This document shows, piece after piece, positions 1 through 10,620 of a DNA stretch of 64,000 nt (the first letter of the stretch is position 1; each line of letters begins with the position of its first letter). The notes beneath the pieces were generated by a model. That model made no database searches. It worked only from the letters and a program-made list of their open reading frames with translations, and was not told the DNA's origin. This stretch comes from Stentor coeruleus (lineage: Eukaryota > Ciliophora > Heterotrichea > Heterotrichida > Stentoridae). Location: contig MPUH01000167.1 in the NCBI GenBank assembly GCA_001970955.1, positions 1 to 64,000 on the forward strand. The letters run 5' to 3'. Made by a program: the position numbers and the translations under genes.

Positions 1-580
1 CCAAAAGATTTATTTTATTTTTCAGGTCATTTACACAAAAGATCATTAAAAATGCGTTCTTCGTATTATTTTATGCAAATCTGTATCCTCACTATATTCC
101 TCTTGATAATACTATAAGATACCCCCCATTATAAACTATTTAGTCATTTTCTGTATCATTCCACAGTTGAAAAGGTAAAATCCGATTTATGTCATCTAAA
201 AAAATGCATTATTTATATGGTATAAGATTATTCTCATACTTTATCATCTTGGCTCAGTTACTTGGTAATCAACTCAAAAGGTCAATGAATAAAAGACATT
301 TCATGTTTAAACCTACATGAAAAATATATCAACCTCATTAAAAATTGTTTATTTCTCAAAAATAATTAAACAACAAAAACACATCTTAAAAAAATAAAAA
401 TCCAATTTCCTAATTGCATAATTTCTTACTAAAATTACTCCCCACCATAAAAACTTTTTAAAACTATAAATATTTACTTTCCAATCCTAATCCACTTAAC
501 AAAAATTAATATCAAAAAAAACTAAAATCACTTCAGCTTCAACCATATTTATTCTAATCAATCAAACAGTTAAATACAAG
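1..580. other. Intergenic flank upstream of the TPR gene
   Basis: No gene, RNA or repeat recognised. From about 300 onward the + strand is A/C-rich with very few G, the composition seen before most start codons in this window. The 3' end of a gene lying to the left could fall in the first 200 bases, but no reading frame supports one. Confidence 0.5.
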
Positions 581-3500
581 ATGCTAATACGACCTCAAAT
601 TTCATTAAACGCGTCACCTATCATTCTCCATAGCATAAACAAAGTCAGATATAAATCCTCTCAAGGCACCTCAGGTCAATCCCGAGTAACAAACGCACCT
701 CGAAAATTCTCACCTCGAGTGAACAAATCTTTTACATGCTATCAAGAAATCCCATCATCCACACCTAAAAATCGTAGTTTATCAGTTGAAAAATATAAAA
801 ATCCATCAGGAGAAGTGACCCCAAATGTAAGGAATAAAAGTACAACTTTACGAAATAGAAATCTTCGTTCATCAAGTAAGCTTATGAACGGACATCCTGG
901 TCCTGGAGATTTAGAAGGAACCAAAGAATTCAAGTTTAAAAAAGAAATTATAACAGCTTGGCTTGATAGAGGACTTTCTGAAATGCATCTTGGGGAGTTT
1001 CAATCAGCTACAGTTTTTTTTTCTAAAGTTATTAAGGAAGAACCAAACCATGTTGATGCATTATTCAATCGTGCTTGTTCACTAATGAATCTTACTGAAT
1101 ATAAGCAAGCAATTCTAGATTTAATGTCAGTGATAAATGAAAGTCCATTATACGATAAAAAAATTTATATCGCTTTGGCAATGTGCTTTGCTAATCTTAA
1201 TGATTATGATACAGCTATAAGACAATTGAGTAAAGGGTTGTTAAAATATCCAAAATTTACTGAAGGATTTGTAACAAGAGGACAGCTTTTAAGTCAGCAA
1301 ATGCGTTGGGATAAGTCAATTCAAGACTTTTGTAAAGCGATATCCCTTAGCCCAAATGAAGGATCAGCGTATATTGGATTAGGTGACGCATATTTGGGTA
1401 TGGATGATAAAAAAAATGCTATAAAAGCTTATTCTCAGGCTATACAAAGCACACATACCTCATTTTTGGCTTTAATAAAAAGAGCTAAATTGTTTTTTGA
1501 ACAACAAGAGTTTTCTAAGTCGCTAAGTGATTTAGAATTAGCCCTTTCGTATAATACTGAAGATGCTGAAGCTTATTATTATAAAGCTTTAATATTATTA
1601 AGTCAAGAAAATCTGACTGAAGCAGCTTTGTGTTTAGAACAAGTTATTAAATATGATATACAAGAAAAAAAATACACTGGAGCATCGATTTATAATTTAG
1701 GTGCTATAAAAATCAAACAAAAAGATTATTATGGGGCAATGCATACATTTAAAAGAGCAACCGATATCAATTTAGAAGTAAAAGAACAAAAAATACTTAA
1801 AGGGTATGTTGAAGCAATATTATGTTTGATGAAAAGGAAGTTTAAAGAAGGGATATCACAATTGACGAGGATTATAAAGAAAAAGGAAACTTTGATACAA
1901 GAGTATATTGGAAATTGTTATGCTTTTAGAGCGTATGGGTATGGTTCTATAGAAAAACATGATCAAGCTGTGAGGAATTTGATATCAGCTAGTAAAATAC
2001 AAGAGCTTGATAATGCTTCAAAATACAACCTCCAAGTCTCAACAGCGATATTAAAATATGAAAAAGACTCAAATGAAGCTTTAGCTTTATTAGAAGAGTC
2101 TTTAAAAGAGTTCCCTAAAAACATTGAGCCTCTTGCATACCAGGCTTCAATTTATTTATCCCAGTCACGTAAAACTGCAAATAAAAAGCTTGGAGAAAAA
2201 TCCAAGTCTCTTCTTGACAAAGCTATAAGCCTCAGAGATAGTGAAAGCGACCTATATTTTTTTCGAGGACTCATTCTTTATTATCTAAACCGGCCTATTG
2301 AAGCTGTTCCTGATTATGAAACAGCCATAGATAAAGCTGAAGATAATATGCCTGTACATTTCATGTGTCGTGGACTTTGTTATGCCCAATTAAAACTCCT
2401 TAAAGAAGCAATACAAGACTTCTCTATTGCAATCCAATTAAATGAAAACCTTTCAGAACCTTATTATTATAGAGGACGATGTGCATATTTAATGGACGAT
2501 ACACAACAAGCTTTTCAAGATTTTCAAAAAATGATCACTAATAAACATGATGACCCAACAGTCCATATTCATGCAGGAAATCTACTCATACTCGCAGGTA
2601 GTGTTGAAGATGCAAGTAAAGCATTTACAAACGCAAATTCAGTAAAACCAACTTTTGATGCTTTTTTACAAAGATCCAAATGCTATATGATAATGGAAAA
2701 AATCGACCTTGCTCTAAGTGATTTAGAGAGTGCGAATAAAATCCAACAAAGCAAAGATGTAGAATTCGATATAGAAATGATAAAAATACTAAACTCACCT
2801 ATAGAAAACATAAATAATAATGGGGGTTTACAAAAAAAAATGAACCAAATTTCTAAAGAATATGGATTACAAACATCAGGGAAATTGTTTAAAGAAAAAC
2901 ATATCCATTGGTATAAAGGTGTATTATTTTTCTTAACAGACGAGATACAAAAAGCTAAAATAGAATTCAAAGCGGCACTTGACACAAAATATGAAATTGA
3001 CGATCCAAATACTGATAAAGATAATAGTGAAGTTTTATACAATTTAGCTTTGTGTTATATGGTAATTCAACAATATGAAGCAGCGCTTATACATTTACAA
3101 GAACTTGTGTATATATTAGAAGGAGGAGATCGAGGTAAAGTTCTTCTTCTTATTGGTGTATTAAATCTAGTTATGCAACAAAATGATCAAGCTCGTAATA
3201 CTATGCTTGAAGCATTTAAATATGAACCAATAATATCCACAGCATATTTAGAAGAAAAAACAAAAGTTGAAATTTTACCTTTCGCAGCTGATTCGATACT
3301 TGCAAGTAAATTTCCTTTAAAAAAAATTGATTTTGGCGATCATCATCCTATTTATGTTAGACCTTCTTTTGGATATCCTTATATAACCCTTCCTTCTTTA
3401 GAATTTGGCATTGAAGATATGATTTTAGATAATTTCCTTATAAAATGCGTTAAATGTAAACCTGAAGCTCCTTGGCTTAATCGTGTTAAAGGAACGATAC

Positions 3501-3790
3501 AGTTTACAGAAGAAATACGTGAGATGCAAAGTGAATCTGTTGCAAGTACTATTAAAAGTGATAGTGATGATGATGATGATAATAGTGTTTTTGATGCTAG
3601 TTTTTCTGAATTTAAAGTTTTTCGTTCTGCTGCGGTATTACCTACTGGGGAAAGTGCGAAACAAGATACAGCTCAGCTTTTTAATAATGTTAAAAAAAAA
3701 GAAGGGATGATTAAAGCTGTGGTTGCTGATGCGTCGGAGGATGTGAAAAGGAAAATTGATTCGATTTGTAGTTCGAATTTTGATGATTAG
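581..3790 (+). CDS. Large tetratricopeptide (TPR) repeat protein, 1069 aa
   Basis: A long TPR solenoid, probably a protein-protein scaffold; ciliates often use such proteins in cilia, basal bodies and transport complexes, but the exact role is not readable. Residues 1-110 are basic, Ser/Asn/Pro-rich and look disordered. From about residue 125 to 900 there are many 34-residue helical hairpins with the TPR pattern of small residues at positions 8 and 20 and Pro at 32, for example around EEPNHVDALFNRACSLMNL and QLNENLSEPYYYRGRCAYLM. The tail has an acidic run of five Asp near residue 1010. The start is the first ATG after an A/C-rich leader; the stop is TAG. No intron is needed. TPR identity is firm, function open. 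Confidence 0.85.
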   Translation: MLIRPQISLNASPIILHSINKVRYKSSQGTSGQSRVTNAPRKFSPRVNKSFTCYQEIPSSTPKNRSLSVEKYKNPSGEVTPNVRNKSTTLRNRNLRSSSKLMNGHPGPGDLEGTKEFKFKKEIITAWLDRGLSEMHLGEFQSATVFFSKVIKEEPNHVDALFNRACSLMNLTEYKQAILDLMSVINESPLYDKKIYIALAMCFANLNDYDTAIRQLSKGLLKYPKFTEGFVTRGQLLSQQMRWDKSIQDFCKAISLSPNEGSAYIGLGDAYLGMDDKKNAIKAYSQAIQSTHTSFLALIKRAKLFFEQQEFSKSLSDLELALSYNTEDAEAYYYKALILLSQENLTEAALCLEQVIKYDIQEKKYTGASIYNLGAIKIKQKDYYGAMHTFKRATDINLEVKEQKILKGYVEAILCLMKRKFKEGISQLTRIIKKKETLIQEYIGNCYAFRAYGYGSIEKHDQAVRNLISASKIQELDNASKYNLQVSTAILKYEKDSNEALALLEESLKEFPKNIEPLAYQASIYLSQSRKTANKKLGEKSKSLLDKAISLRDSESDLYFFRGLILYYLNRPIEAVPDYETAIDKAEDNMPVHFMCRGLCYAQLKLLKEAIQDFSIAIQLNENLSEPYYYRGRCAYLMDDTQQAFQDFQKMITNKHDDPTVHIHAGNLLILAGSVEDASKAFTNANSVKPTFDAFLQRSKCYMIMEKIDLALSDLESANKIQQSKDVEFDIEMIKILNSPIENINNNGGLQKKMNQISKEYGLQTSGKLFKEKHIHWYKGVLFFLTDEIQKAKIEFKAALDTKYEIDDPNTDKDNSEVLYNLALCYMVIQQYEAALIHLQELVYILEGGDRGKVLLLIGVLNLVMQQNDQARNTMLEAFKYEPIISTAYLEEKTKVEILPFAADSILASKFPLKKIDFGDHHPIYVRPSFGYPYITLPSLEFGIEDMILDNFLIKCVKCKPEAPWLNRVKGTIQFTEEIREMQSESVASTIKSDSDDDDDNSVFDASFSEFKVFRSAAVLPTGESAKQDTAQLFNNVKKKEGMIKAVVADASEDVKRKIDSICSSNFDD

Positions 3791-4169
3791 AGAATGATAG
3801 GGATATAAAATTTTAATGAGTTATTAGGAGGATAAATAAGTTGGATTAGGGTTTGTGTGGTTTTGGAGAAGAGGAGAAGGGAGTATCTTTGAGTTTTTGG
3901 ATTTTGGTATTAAAAAATGTGTTTAATTAGAATATTTTTGGATTTTGATTCTGGTTTTTTGATAATGAGGATGATTGAATGTAAAAGTTTCATTGGTTTT
4001 ATGTAATAGTTTAATGATTGATTAATTTACCCATTTTATTAAGTTTTTCTACAGCTAATGTTATATTATCTTCATAATAAACAAATTGATAAAAATTCCT
4101 ATAAAAAGAATTACTCTTAAGCTAATACTAATTCTTATCAAGAAATCTTATCAATTCTACTATAATATT
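3791..4169. other. Convergent intergenic spacer
   Basis: Lies between the stops of two convergent genes. The left half is G/T-rich on the + strand (after the + gene) and the right half gains C (after the - gene). This fits the strand-composition rule of the window. No gene or RNA seen. Confidence 0.5.
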
Positions 4170-5498
4170 TTAATCCTTAAAAAATATAACAAAAAAACTG
4201 ATATCATCCATATACTCTCCTTGTTTTTTCCATTTTTGAATTGCTAATTCCATAAGCTTATTACAAGCAGTCCTAACACTACCTTCTTCCCACTCTTTAT
4301 TCACAACTCTAACAACCTTCTGATTCGACAAATATTCCCATATCCCATCAGTAGCAATAACCATAAATCTATCATTAATCGACATTTCATACTTTGTGAC
4401 TTCTAAATAAAAACTACCAGGTTCGCTTATTGCCCCAATAATTTTCGATACCGAATCCCCAAAACATCTTGTCATGGCAAGTCCAGGATATTCATTTTTT
4501 TTTACCCAAATACGTAATGGTCCATATGCATTGCCTTCTTCATCTATATAAGTTTTACCTCTTATATTATCAATGATTCCTCCAGATTGTAATATTCGGA
4601 GACTTTCAGTTTCGTTTCTTGGGTTATGGTCTTTGGTTAAAACTACAGGTACACATTTTTTTCCGTTGTAGTTACCAATTATTGCCCTAGAATCACCAAG
4701 ATTTGCACAATAAATGGTGTTATTTATGATTATTGTATTTACAGAAGTACAACCTGAAAATCCAACTTCGATATTTGACATGAATAATAATTTCTCAGTC
4801 ATTTCAAAGGCTGTTTTAAAAGAAGTAAAAATACTAGTCTCTTGGCTTTCACTTTGAGATTGTTCTAGATAAGTTTTTTCTATATTTGCTATTAAAGATG
4901 ATCGAACCAAAGTCACGACTTCATAACCGTTTACACCATGCCCATCACAAACACCAAAAAAATGACTATTATCTTGCATAAAATTCTCCTTGTAAAAAAC
5001 GCTATCCTGATTCTCTTTTTTAGTTTTTCCTTGACTTATACCAATTTGAGTTCTGTAATCAAAACTTAAGCTTAGTTTTTTACTATCTTTAATTGCTGTT
5101 AACTCAACACTAGCTTGTGAGATGTTTAAAATTGGATTCATCAAGGTTTGATTGAGTTTTTCTGAAAATAAAGACGAATTTCTATGTTTATTCCTTTGCA
5201 TTTTTTTAACTTTTTTAATAGGATGTGGTTTAGGTATAGATGGAAGTACCCTTATTTCTTTCTTAATTTTTTTATTAAAAACCATCAGTGAAATGTTTTT
5301 CCTTAGGGAATTTTCTAGATAAGGGGATGCACTTTGCTTTATTAAATTCGGGTTTGGGCTTAGGGAAGGATACCTAAGAATTGATGGGCTTTTTACTGAT
5401 TTAGGAAAAGTTTCAGTGCTTATTGATTTGCATACAATTAGTTTTTTGGAAGATTTATCTTTGGCAAGGAATTTTTGAGTTAGATTAATTCTTTTCAT
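4170..5498 (-). CDS. PP2C-type (PPM) protein phosphatase, 442 aa
   Basis: A metal-dependent Ser/Thr phosphatase. All the main PPM motifs are present: DGHG (in FFGVCDGHGVNG), GCTS followed by NLGDSRAI, LTKDHNP, LAMTRCFGDS, ATDGIWEYLS and the late DDIS, which together supply the metal-binding aspartates. About 150 residues before the domain are basic and Ser/Pro-rich, with no known fold, and may handle targeting or regulation. The domain length is normal and no catalytic residue is missing, so the enzyme should be active. It shares its orientation with the CLC gene next to it, about 200 bp away. A second PP2C at 29.8 kb has a different N-terminus (MGNC), so the two are paralogues with different localisation. 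Confidence 0.93.
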   Translation of the reverse strand: MKRINLTQKFLAKDKSSKKLIVCKSISTETFPKSVKSPSILRYPSLSPNPNLIKQSASPYLENSLRKNISLMVFNKKIKKEIRVLPSIPKPHPIKKVKKMQRNKHRNSSLFSEKLNQTLMNPILNISQASVELTAIKDSKKLSLSFDYRTQIGISQGKTKKENQDSVFYKENFMQDNSHFFGVCDGHGVNGYEVVTLVRSSLIANIEKTYLEQSQSESQETSIFTSFKTAFEMTEKLLFMSNIEVGFSGCTSVNTIIINNTIYCANLGDSRAIIGNYNGKKCVPVVLTKDHNPRNETESLRILQSGGIIDNIRGKTYIDEEGNAYGPLRIWVKKNEYPGLAMTRCFGDSVSKIIGAISEPGSFYLEVTKYEMSINDRFMVIATDGIWEYLSNQKVVRVVNKEWEEGSVRTACNKLMELAIQKWKKQGEYMDDISFFVIFFKD

Positions 5499-5702
5499 TA
5501 TAAATTATTTATGCCCAATACAAAAAAATGCATAGCTACTGGTAAATTCTTATAAAACTTAGCAAGTGTACAATAAAATTATGTTTTAAACGAAATTGTC
5601 TTTTAAAATGTTAACTATAAGGAAAACAAATTGAGAAAATTTCAATTAAATCTAAATGCGAATTTAAAATGTGTAGTATTTAAATTTCTAATCATCCTAA
5701 TC

Positions 5703-7742
5703 CTATTTATTTGATTTTGTGAAGTAGTCTCTATAGATTACTCCTACCAATTTGAACTCTTTTGTGACATATAACTGCATAAGGCCTAGCATTAAAAAAA
5801 GATAGTGTATTTTGACTAGCGAGGTATTTTCTTGTACAACCATCGGATGTTTATTTATTTTAAAAATCCTATCAGTAAAATCAACAGGAAGTTCCCAAAA
5901 ATTCTCAGCAATATCAATTGAACTAAATCTTCTTAACACAGGCATCAAATTAGGATTAATTTCCTTAACCTCATGTTTTTCATTTTGTATACAACTCTCT
6001 ATATCCGCTTTCTGATCTTTTCTCAACACATCACCAAAGTTATCCAAGCACTTCATCAAATATTTCTGAATCAATTTTATATTAAAATCAGCTAAAACAT
6101 AATGATTCTCATCAACAATCGCAACTTTATGAGCATTTTTATTAAAAGAAGCATCTCTAAGTTGCCTATACGTGCAATTTTGTAATACAAATGCTGGCTG
6201 ATCCATTATTTCATAAGCAGAAGTATTATAAAGTTTAGTTTTCCTTATAGCCGGTAAATACGGTATTTTTTTAACAATAATCATAGCATCATAAATATTC
6301 AAACCTAAAGAGCATCCAATACTATAAGAAATAATAACAGCTAAAAGCATAGGAACTACATAATGAATTTGCCCAGTCATTTCAAAAATAATCAACCCAA
6401 CAGATAAAGAATGACAAGTTGAGCTTATAAAAGCTCCTCCTGCAACTGCAGCATACATTGAAGCATTAGCAATACCCCCAAAGCTATAAGAAATCATATG
6501 AATCAATCTACCAAATGCAGCTCCACATATAAGTATAGGTAAAAATACCCCACCTGGGATTTGTACACTAGTACTTGTTGCTGTGAATAATATTTTTAAT
6601 GATATAAAAACTCCTAAACTCCCAGCAACTCCAAAATAGCTCCATGTATTTCCTAAATCTCCATTAACAAAAAGTTGATTGAAAACTTGTTTAGCATTAA
6701 GCATCATAAAAGGAAAAACATAACATATTGTAGAATATAATGTTGTCATAAAAATTGCATATCTGAATCTTCGGTGAAGCCATGGGATTCTTTTTTTTGA
6801 TCTTGAAATTACAAGAAATTTTGTTAAACTTGTGAATAAAACACCGATTATACCTGATGCTAGACCTATTAATGAAAAAAGTATTAGGTCGTAGTTGTTG
6901 AAACCTTCTGGGATGTCGGTGCTATTGATGACTTCGGTTAAACCTAATAGTCTATACCATTGAAGAAAAAATGCACTTAGGACACCACAGTATAAGGCTA
7001 GATAAACATTGTGGATCATGTAAAATGTTGCCGTTAGTTCCATGCTGAAGAATACTGAACCTAAAGGTGCTGCCATAACTGCAGCGACACCTGCTGCAAC
7101 TGAACTTTCCATTATCCGGGTTTGGACACCTGGGTGTTCTTTGAGAGGCTCGAAAATCTTCATTTTCAGAACTCGGTAGGCTACGATTGCAGCTAAATGA
7201 ACATGAGGCCCTTCTTTTCCTATACTTAGAGATCCTGAGCAACAGATAAGACCAAATATTTTGCATATTAAAGTTTTCATTGAAAGGTACTTTGGGAGCT
7301 CTACACCAGAAAGAATGCCTTTAACTTCAGGAATACCAGATCCATCTATTTCGGGAGCGATAAAGTATCCAAAACTTGTTGCACAACATATGAAAACTAC
7401 TGATATTAGAACCCAGACAAAACATCCCAAATAAGGATTTTCAATCATAAAGATCAGAACTTTCTTATATTTTATCATATTATACGCAACTACATCAATA
7501 AATATTGCTACGCATGCTGTAAAAAAGGCAATTAATGTAAGGGCAAGCATGAATAAAAAATTTTTTTGCATCGCTTTGATTTTAGAGTAATTATTTCTTT
7601 GTTTTTGTGTAAAGGAATAATTCTCAAAGGATTCTATATTATATATTTTGCTTTCCATTACTGGATCGATTTCTTCAATAGCAAAATCTTGAGTTATTTC
7701 TGCAAGCCTAGACAATACATCTTGATTTTCTTTAAAGCTCAT
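5703..7742 (-). CDS. CLC-family chloride channel, 679 aa
   Basis: A voltage-gated-type chloride channel of the CLC family. Three selectivity signatures are visible: GSGIPE (residues 134-139), GKEGP (175-179, with gating Glu177) and GGVFLP about residue 395. The proton-glutamate site reads FSMEL (232-236): antiporters carry EE there, whereas channels of the CLC-1/2 group have Glu followed by a hydrophobic residue, so a channel is more likely than a Cl-/H+ exchanger. About 18 membrane helices occupy residues 60-490. Two C-terminal CBS-like segments follow (near YEIMDQPAFVLQ and FKINKHPMVVQE). The frame is uninterrupted. Assignment to the plasma membrane or contractile-vacuole system would be a guess. 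Confidence 0.93.
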   Translation of the reverse strand: MSFKENQDVLSRLAEITQDFAIEEIDPVMESKIYNIESFENYSFTQKQRNNYSKIKAMQKNFLFMLALTLIAFFTACVAIFIDVVAYNMIKYKKVLIFMIENPYLGCFVWVLISVVFICCATSFGYFIAPEIDGSGIPEVKGILSGVELPKYLSMKTLICKIFGLICCSGSLSIGKEGPHVHLAAIVAYRVLKMKIFEPLKEHPGVQTRIMESSVAAGVAAVMAAPLGSVFFSMELTATFYMIHNVYLALYCGVLSAFFLQWYRLLGLTEVINSTDIPEGFNNYDLILFSLIGLASGIIGVLFTSLTKFLVISRSKKRIPWLHRRFRYAIFMTTLYSTICYVFPFMMLNAKQVFNQLFVNGDLGNTWSYFGVAGSLGVFISLKILFTATSTSVQIPGGVFLPILICGAAFGRLIHMISYSFGGIANASMYAAVAGGAFISSTCHSLSVGLIIFEMTGQIHYVVPMLLAVIISYSIGCSLGLNIYDAMIIVKKIPYLPAIRKTKLYNTSAYEIMDQPAFVLQNCTYRQLRDASFNKNAHKVAIVDENHYVLADFNIKLIQKYLMKCLDNFGDVLRKDQKADIESCIQNEKHEVKEINPNLMPVLRRFSSIDIAENFWELPVDFTDRIFKINKHPMVVQENTSLVKIHYLFLMLGLMQLYVTKEFKLVGVIYRDYFTKSNK

Positions 7743-8209
7743 TATTTATTGTAAATATAATGTGTACTTAAAATAACAAATTACAATAAAGCGTTTGAAA
7801 ATTATATGTTAAAATTAAAGATAACACAAAACATTATCAGATAATTAAAAATATGACACTCACACTAATATGACTAATTAATAGTAAAAGCTTTAGAATT
7901 AGAATAACCAGTTTAAAAATTAAAAAGAGGGAAAAGCAATCTAAGTATTCCTCTAAAAAATTATTAGCTTGTTACTTTTATTTTATGTATACTAAAAATA
8001 ACAATTTTAAATAGCTATAAAAAATTATAGCCAAATTGCATAAAAATTAATATTTCATATACAAGGTATTCCTTTAAGAAACTAATCAACAAAAAATTAG
8101 TTTTATTCTTTTACCTATAAAAGATTCCTATAATACAATTTCTTATACTAGCATATCATATCAATTTCTTAAATAAAAAAAATTACACTTTATAATAAAA
8201 TATAGACAA
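7743..8209. other. Divergent intergenic spacer
   Basis: This A+T-rich spacer separates the starts of the - strand CLC gene and the + strand gene at 8210, so it must hold both promoters. TATA-like runs occur close to each ATG. No RNA gene or repeat seen. Confidence 0.45.
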
Positions 8210-9496
8210 ATGGAAGCTAGACAGAAAAACTCGAAAAAATTGAGATTTGTAAACTTCGTACAAACAAACTCGAAGAAATTGAGACTTGTAAACTTCGCAC
8301 AAACAAACGCAGAACGATATGGAATAACTGAAAATATAATGAAATATTGCAAAATAAAAGTTGTAGATTATTCAGGAAATTCATATCTTAAAATAAAATT
8401 CCCTAATGATCCTTCTTACCAAAGACTTAAAAGCTGGAGAAAGTGTTATTTTACTGATACAGGCAATTCTAGTATATTTGATGCTTTACTTTGTAATTGT
8501 GCTCTTGGAAAAGATGATATTGGTCTTAATGAGTCAAAAATATTTTATAATTATAATTATAGTCTTAATTGCAATGACCGTATTTTTACTTTCAATATCA
8601 GACCTTTTTCAACTTTTGTTCAGCTTGAAGTCAAGTTAAAACGTGAAACTTTTATAGAAAACGGTTTTTTGCAAACAAATAGAAGAGGAAATCAATATCT
8701 CAATGCTCTGATGTTTTCTATTAAAAGAAATGATTTTACTGAAACATCCTATAATAATAAAACTCCTTTGGTTATAAAATCACCAGAAAAATATTTGCAT
8801 TTTGATAGGTTTTCAACTATTTTTCCTTGCGAATTTTCTAATATGTGCTTTAATTATTTAAGAACTTTGGATTTAGGATTAGAAAATTTTGATAATCAAG
8901 GCAACAGATGCTATTGCAAAATATGTTTTCCTGATATATGGATTAATAGTCAAGTTATAGGAAATGAAACATATATAATTCCAAGAGGTTGGATGCGATT
9001 TGGGATTAAAACACCATTTATGTTTACTAATGTTAATCATATTTGGAGATCTTGGCCAAATGCTTTTCATGGAACTAATCCAACTGCTATTCGTTCTATT
9101 TTGCAAGATAAAACCTTATTAACTCCAGATGACTTTACTTCTGAAGGTAAGAGAGTAGGTGTTAAAATTAGGCCTGATCAGAGAGGAACATATTATGTCA
9201 GTCCACATATTTGCTATGCTTCACATTCTTGGTATAGTAATATTCAAAAATTAGATCATAGAAATGGTAAACCAAGATATGCACAATTGGTGTTTGCTGT
9301 AAAAATTAGACCTGGGTGTTATAAGAAAAAAGAAGAAACTGAAGGTGGGGCAAAAAAACTTTTTGATGATTATTCTATTATAAAAGAGAATGAGATTGAG
9401 TGGTATTCTAAAACTAGAGGATCTGTTTTACTATATGGATTACTTATAAGAGTATTTGGTGAGACTAAGAAAAAAGAAATAGTGAGGTTATCATAA
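8210..9496 (+). CDS. Unknown protein with a possible ADP-ribosyltransferase-like (H-Y-E) region, 428 aa
   Basis: No confident family. Residues 285-412 show a pattern like the PARP/ADP-ribosyltransferase fold: AFHGT (His287), then RGTYYVSP followed by SHSWYS about 40 residues later (Tyr328/329 region), a strand with VKIRPGCY, and NEIEWYSK (Glu397). The order His-Tyr-Glu fits that fold's active site, but spacing was judged by eye. A CxC-x2-C cluster (residues 234-239) could bind metal. The N-terminus holds two near-identical 13-residue repeats (NSKKLRFVNFVQT and NSKKLRLVNFAQT). The start is the first ATG; the repeats make an alternative start possible, for example Met44. The coding call is firm, the enzymatic guess weak. 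Confidence 0.75.
   Translation: MEARQKNSKKLRFVNFVQTNSKKLRLVNFAQTNAERYGITENIMKYCKIKVVDYSGNSYLKIKFPNDPSYQRLKSWRKCYFTDTGNSSIFDALLCNCALGKDDIGLNESKIFYNYNYSLNCNDRIFTFNIRPFSTFVQLEVKLKRETFIENGFLQTNRRGNQYLNALMFSIKRNDFTETSYNNKTPLVIKSPEKYLHFDRFSTIFPCEFSNMCFNYLRTLDLGLENFDNQGNRCYCKICFPDIWINSQVIGNETYIIPRGWMRFGIKTPFMFTNVNHIWRSWPNAFHGTNPTAIRSILQDKTLLTPDDFTSEGKRVGVKIRPDQRGTYYVSPHICYASHSWYSNIQKLDHRNGKPRYAQLVFAVKIRPGCYKKKEETEGGAKKLFDDYSIIKENEIEWYSKTRGSVLLYGLLIRVFGETKKKEIVRLS
8228..8305 (+). repeat. 39-bp tandem repeat, two copies, inside a coding region
   Basis: Copy one is 8228-8266 and copy two 8267-8305. They differ at 3 of 39 bases: one silent Lys codon, one Phe to Leu and one Val to Ala. The length is a multiple of three, so the duplication keeps the frame and adds 13 basic residues. 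Confidence 0.9.
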
Positions 9497-10620
9497 TAAT
9501 AGGAATCAAATTTAATAACTTTTATCTTCTCCGATTTTATATATATTTAAATAAGATCTATATATTGAAATTAAGGAAATATGAAATCCAGTTGTAATTT
9601 AGTATTTTAATAAAACTGGTCAACTTGAAAGTACACAAAAAACTATATTCATTTTACCTACAAACATAAAATTATTTTCAATATAATACCTTTATTCAAC
9701 TATAGTCTAAAATTATAATGTTAAAATTTTTAAATAAATTATATTTACTAATATGGTTATAGGTTATATATAATATCCAGTTATTCTATAAGCCCAAGCT
9801 TATCCAAAAATCAAAAAAACTCATCATCCTTTGTAAAACATTTAACTAAATATTCTTATAAAACTTTAATCTTCTAAACTATTTTTCATTAGAATTTTGA
9901 GGAAATATCTATTTCTGTCAGAAAAAATACAGCACCTTCTAATCCTATAATAATCTTAAAGAAATCCTCAAAAAGGTATATTTCTAATCTTAAAATCCCA
10001 AATTTATCCTTTATTTCCATATAATTTACTCTCCTCGATTCCACAAAATTTATACTTCAAAAATATAAACTGATAAACTAATTTCTGATACTCAAACCAT
10101 GATTTTAGTTTTTATTTTAGAAAGCTAAATACTAATCCTCAAAGTTTTAAGACCTTAAAATTACTTATTCTAATTATATCATTCCTTATATTCTCTTAAG
10201 TCTAAACATCTCATTTTCCCCAAAACCATTCTAATTTCCTCATCACCATCAGCGACTTTTATAGTAATTTCACTGTTTTACCTCAATTTCAACTCCTTAC
10301 CTTAATTTCTTAACTCTTTCTAAAGTGTTCATAGGAAAAATAATTCGATCCTTAATTCCATAATCTCAAAATACTAGCATTTAGCATAAAAACCAATACC
10401 AAACCTCTCAAAAAAACCCAAATCCTCCATCAAAACCTAAACTCAACTTAAAATCCTAGCATTGCTTTGACGAAAATTAAAATTTTACCTTTTATCACCA
10501 AATAGCAAACTAAATCCTTAGATAATTTCAAACTAAACATCAAATTATAACTAAAATAAAAGGAAATTTTCCTAAACAACATTTCCTGAAAAAAACTAAG
10601 ATTCTAATATTTACTTGAAA
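9497..10620. other. Long convergent intergenic region
   Basis: No protein or RNA gene recognised in 1.1 kb. From about 9800 the + strand is strongly C-rich and G-poor, as expected for DNA downstream of a - strand gene. The last 350-400 bases resemble 12500-12887, the matching flank of the second RING-CH gene, for example the shared words attcgatcctta and tttacttgaaattaacttat. It therefore belongs to the tandem duplication. Confidence 0.55.
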
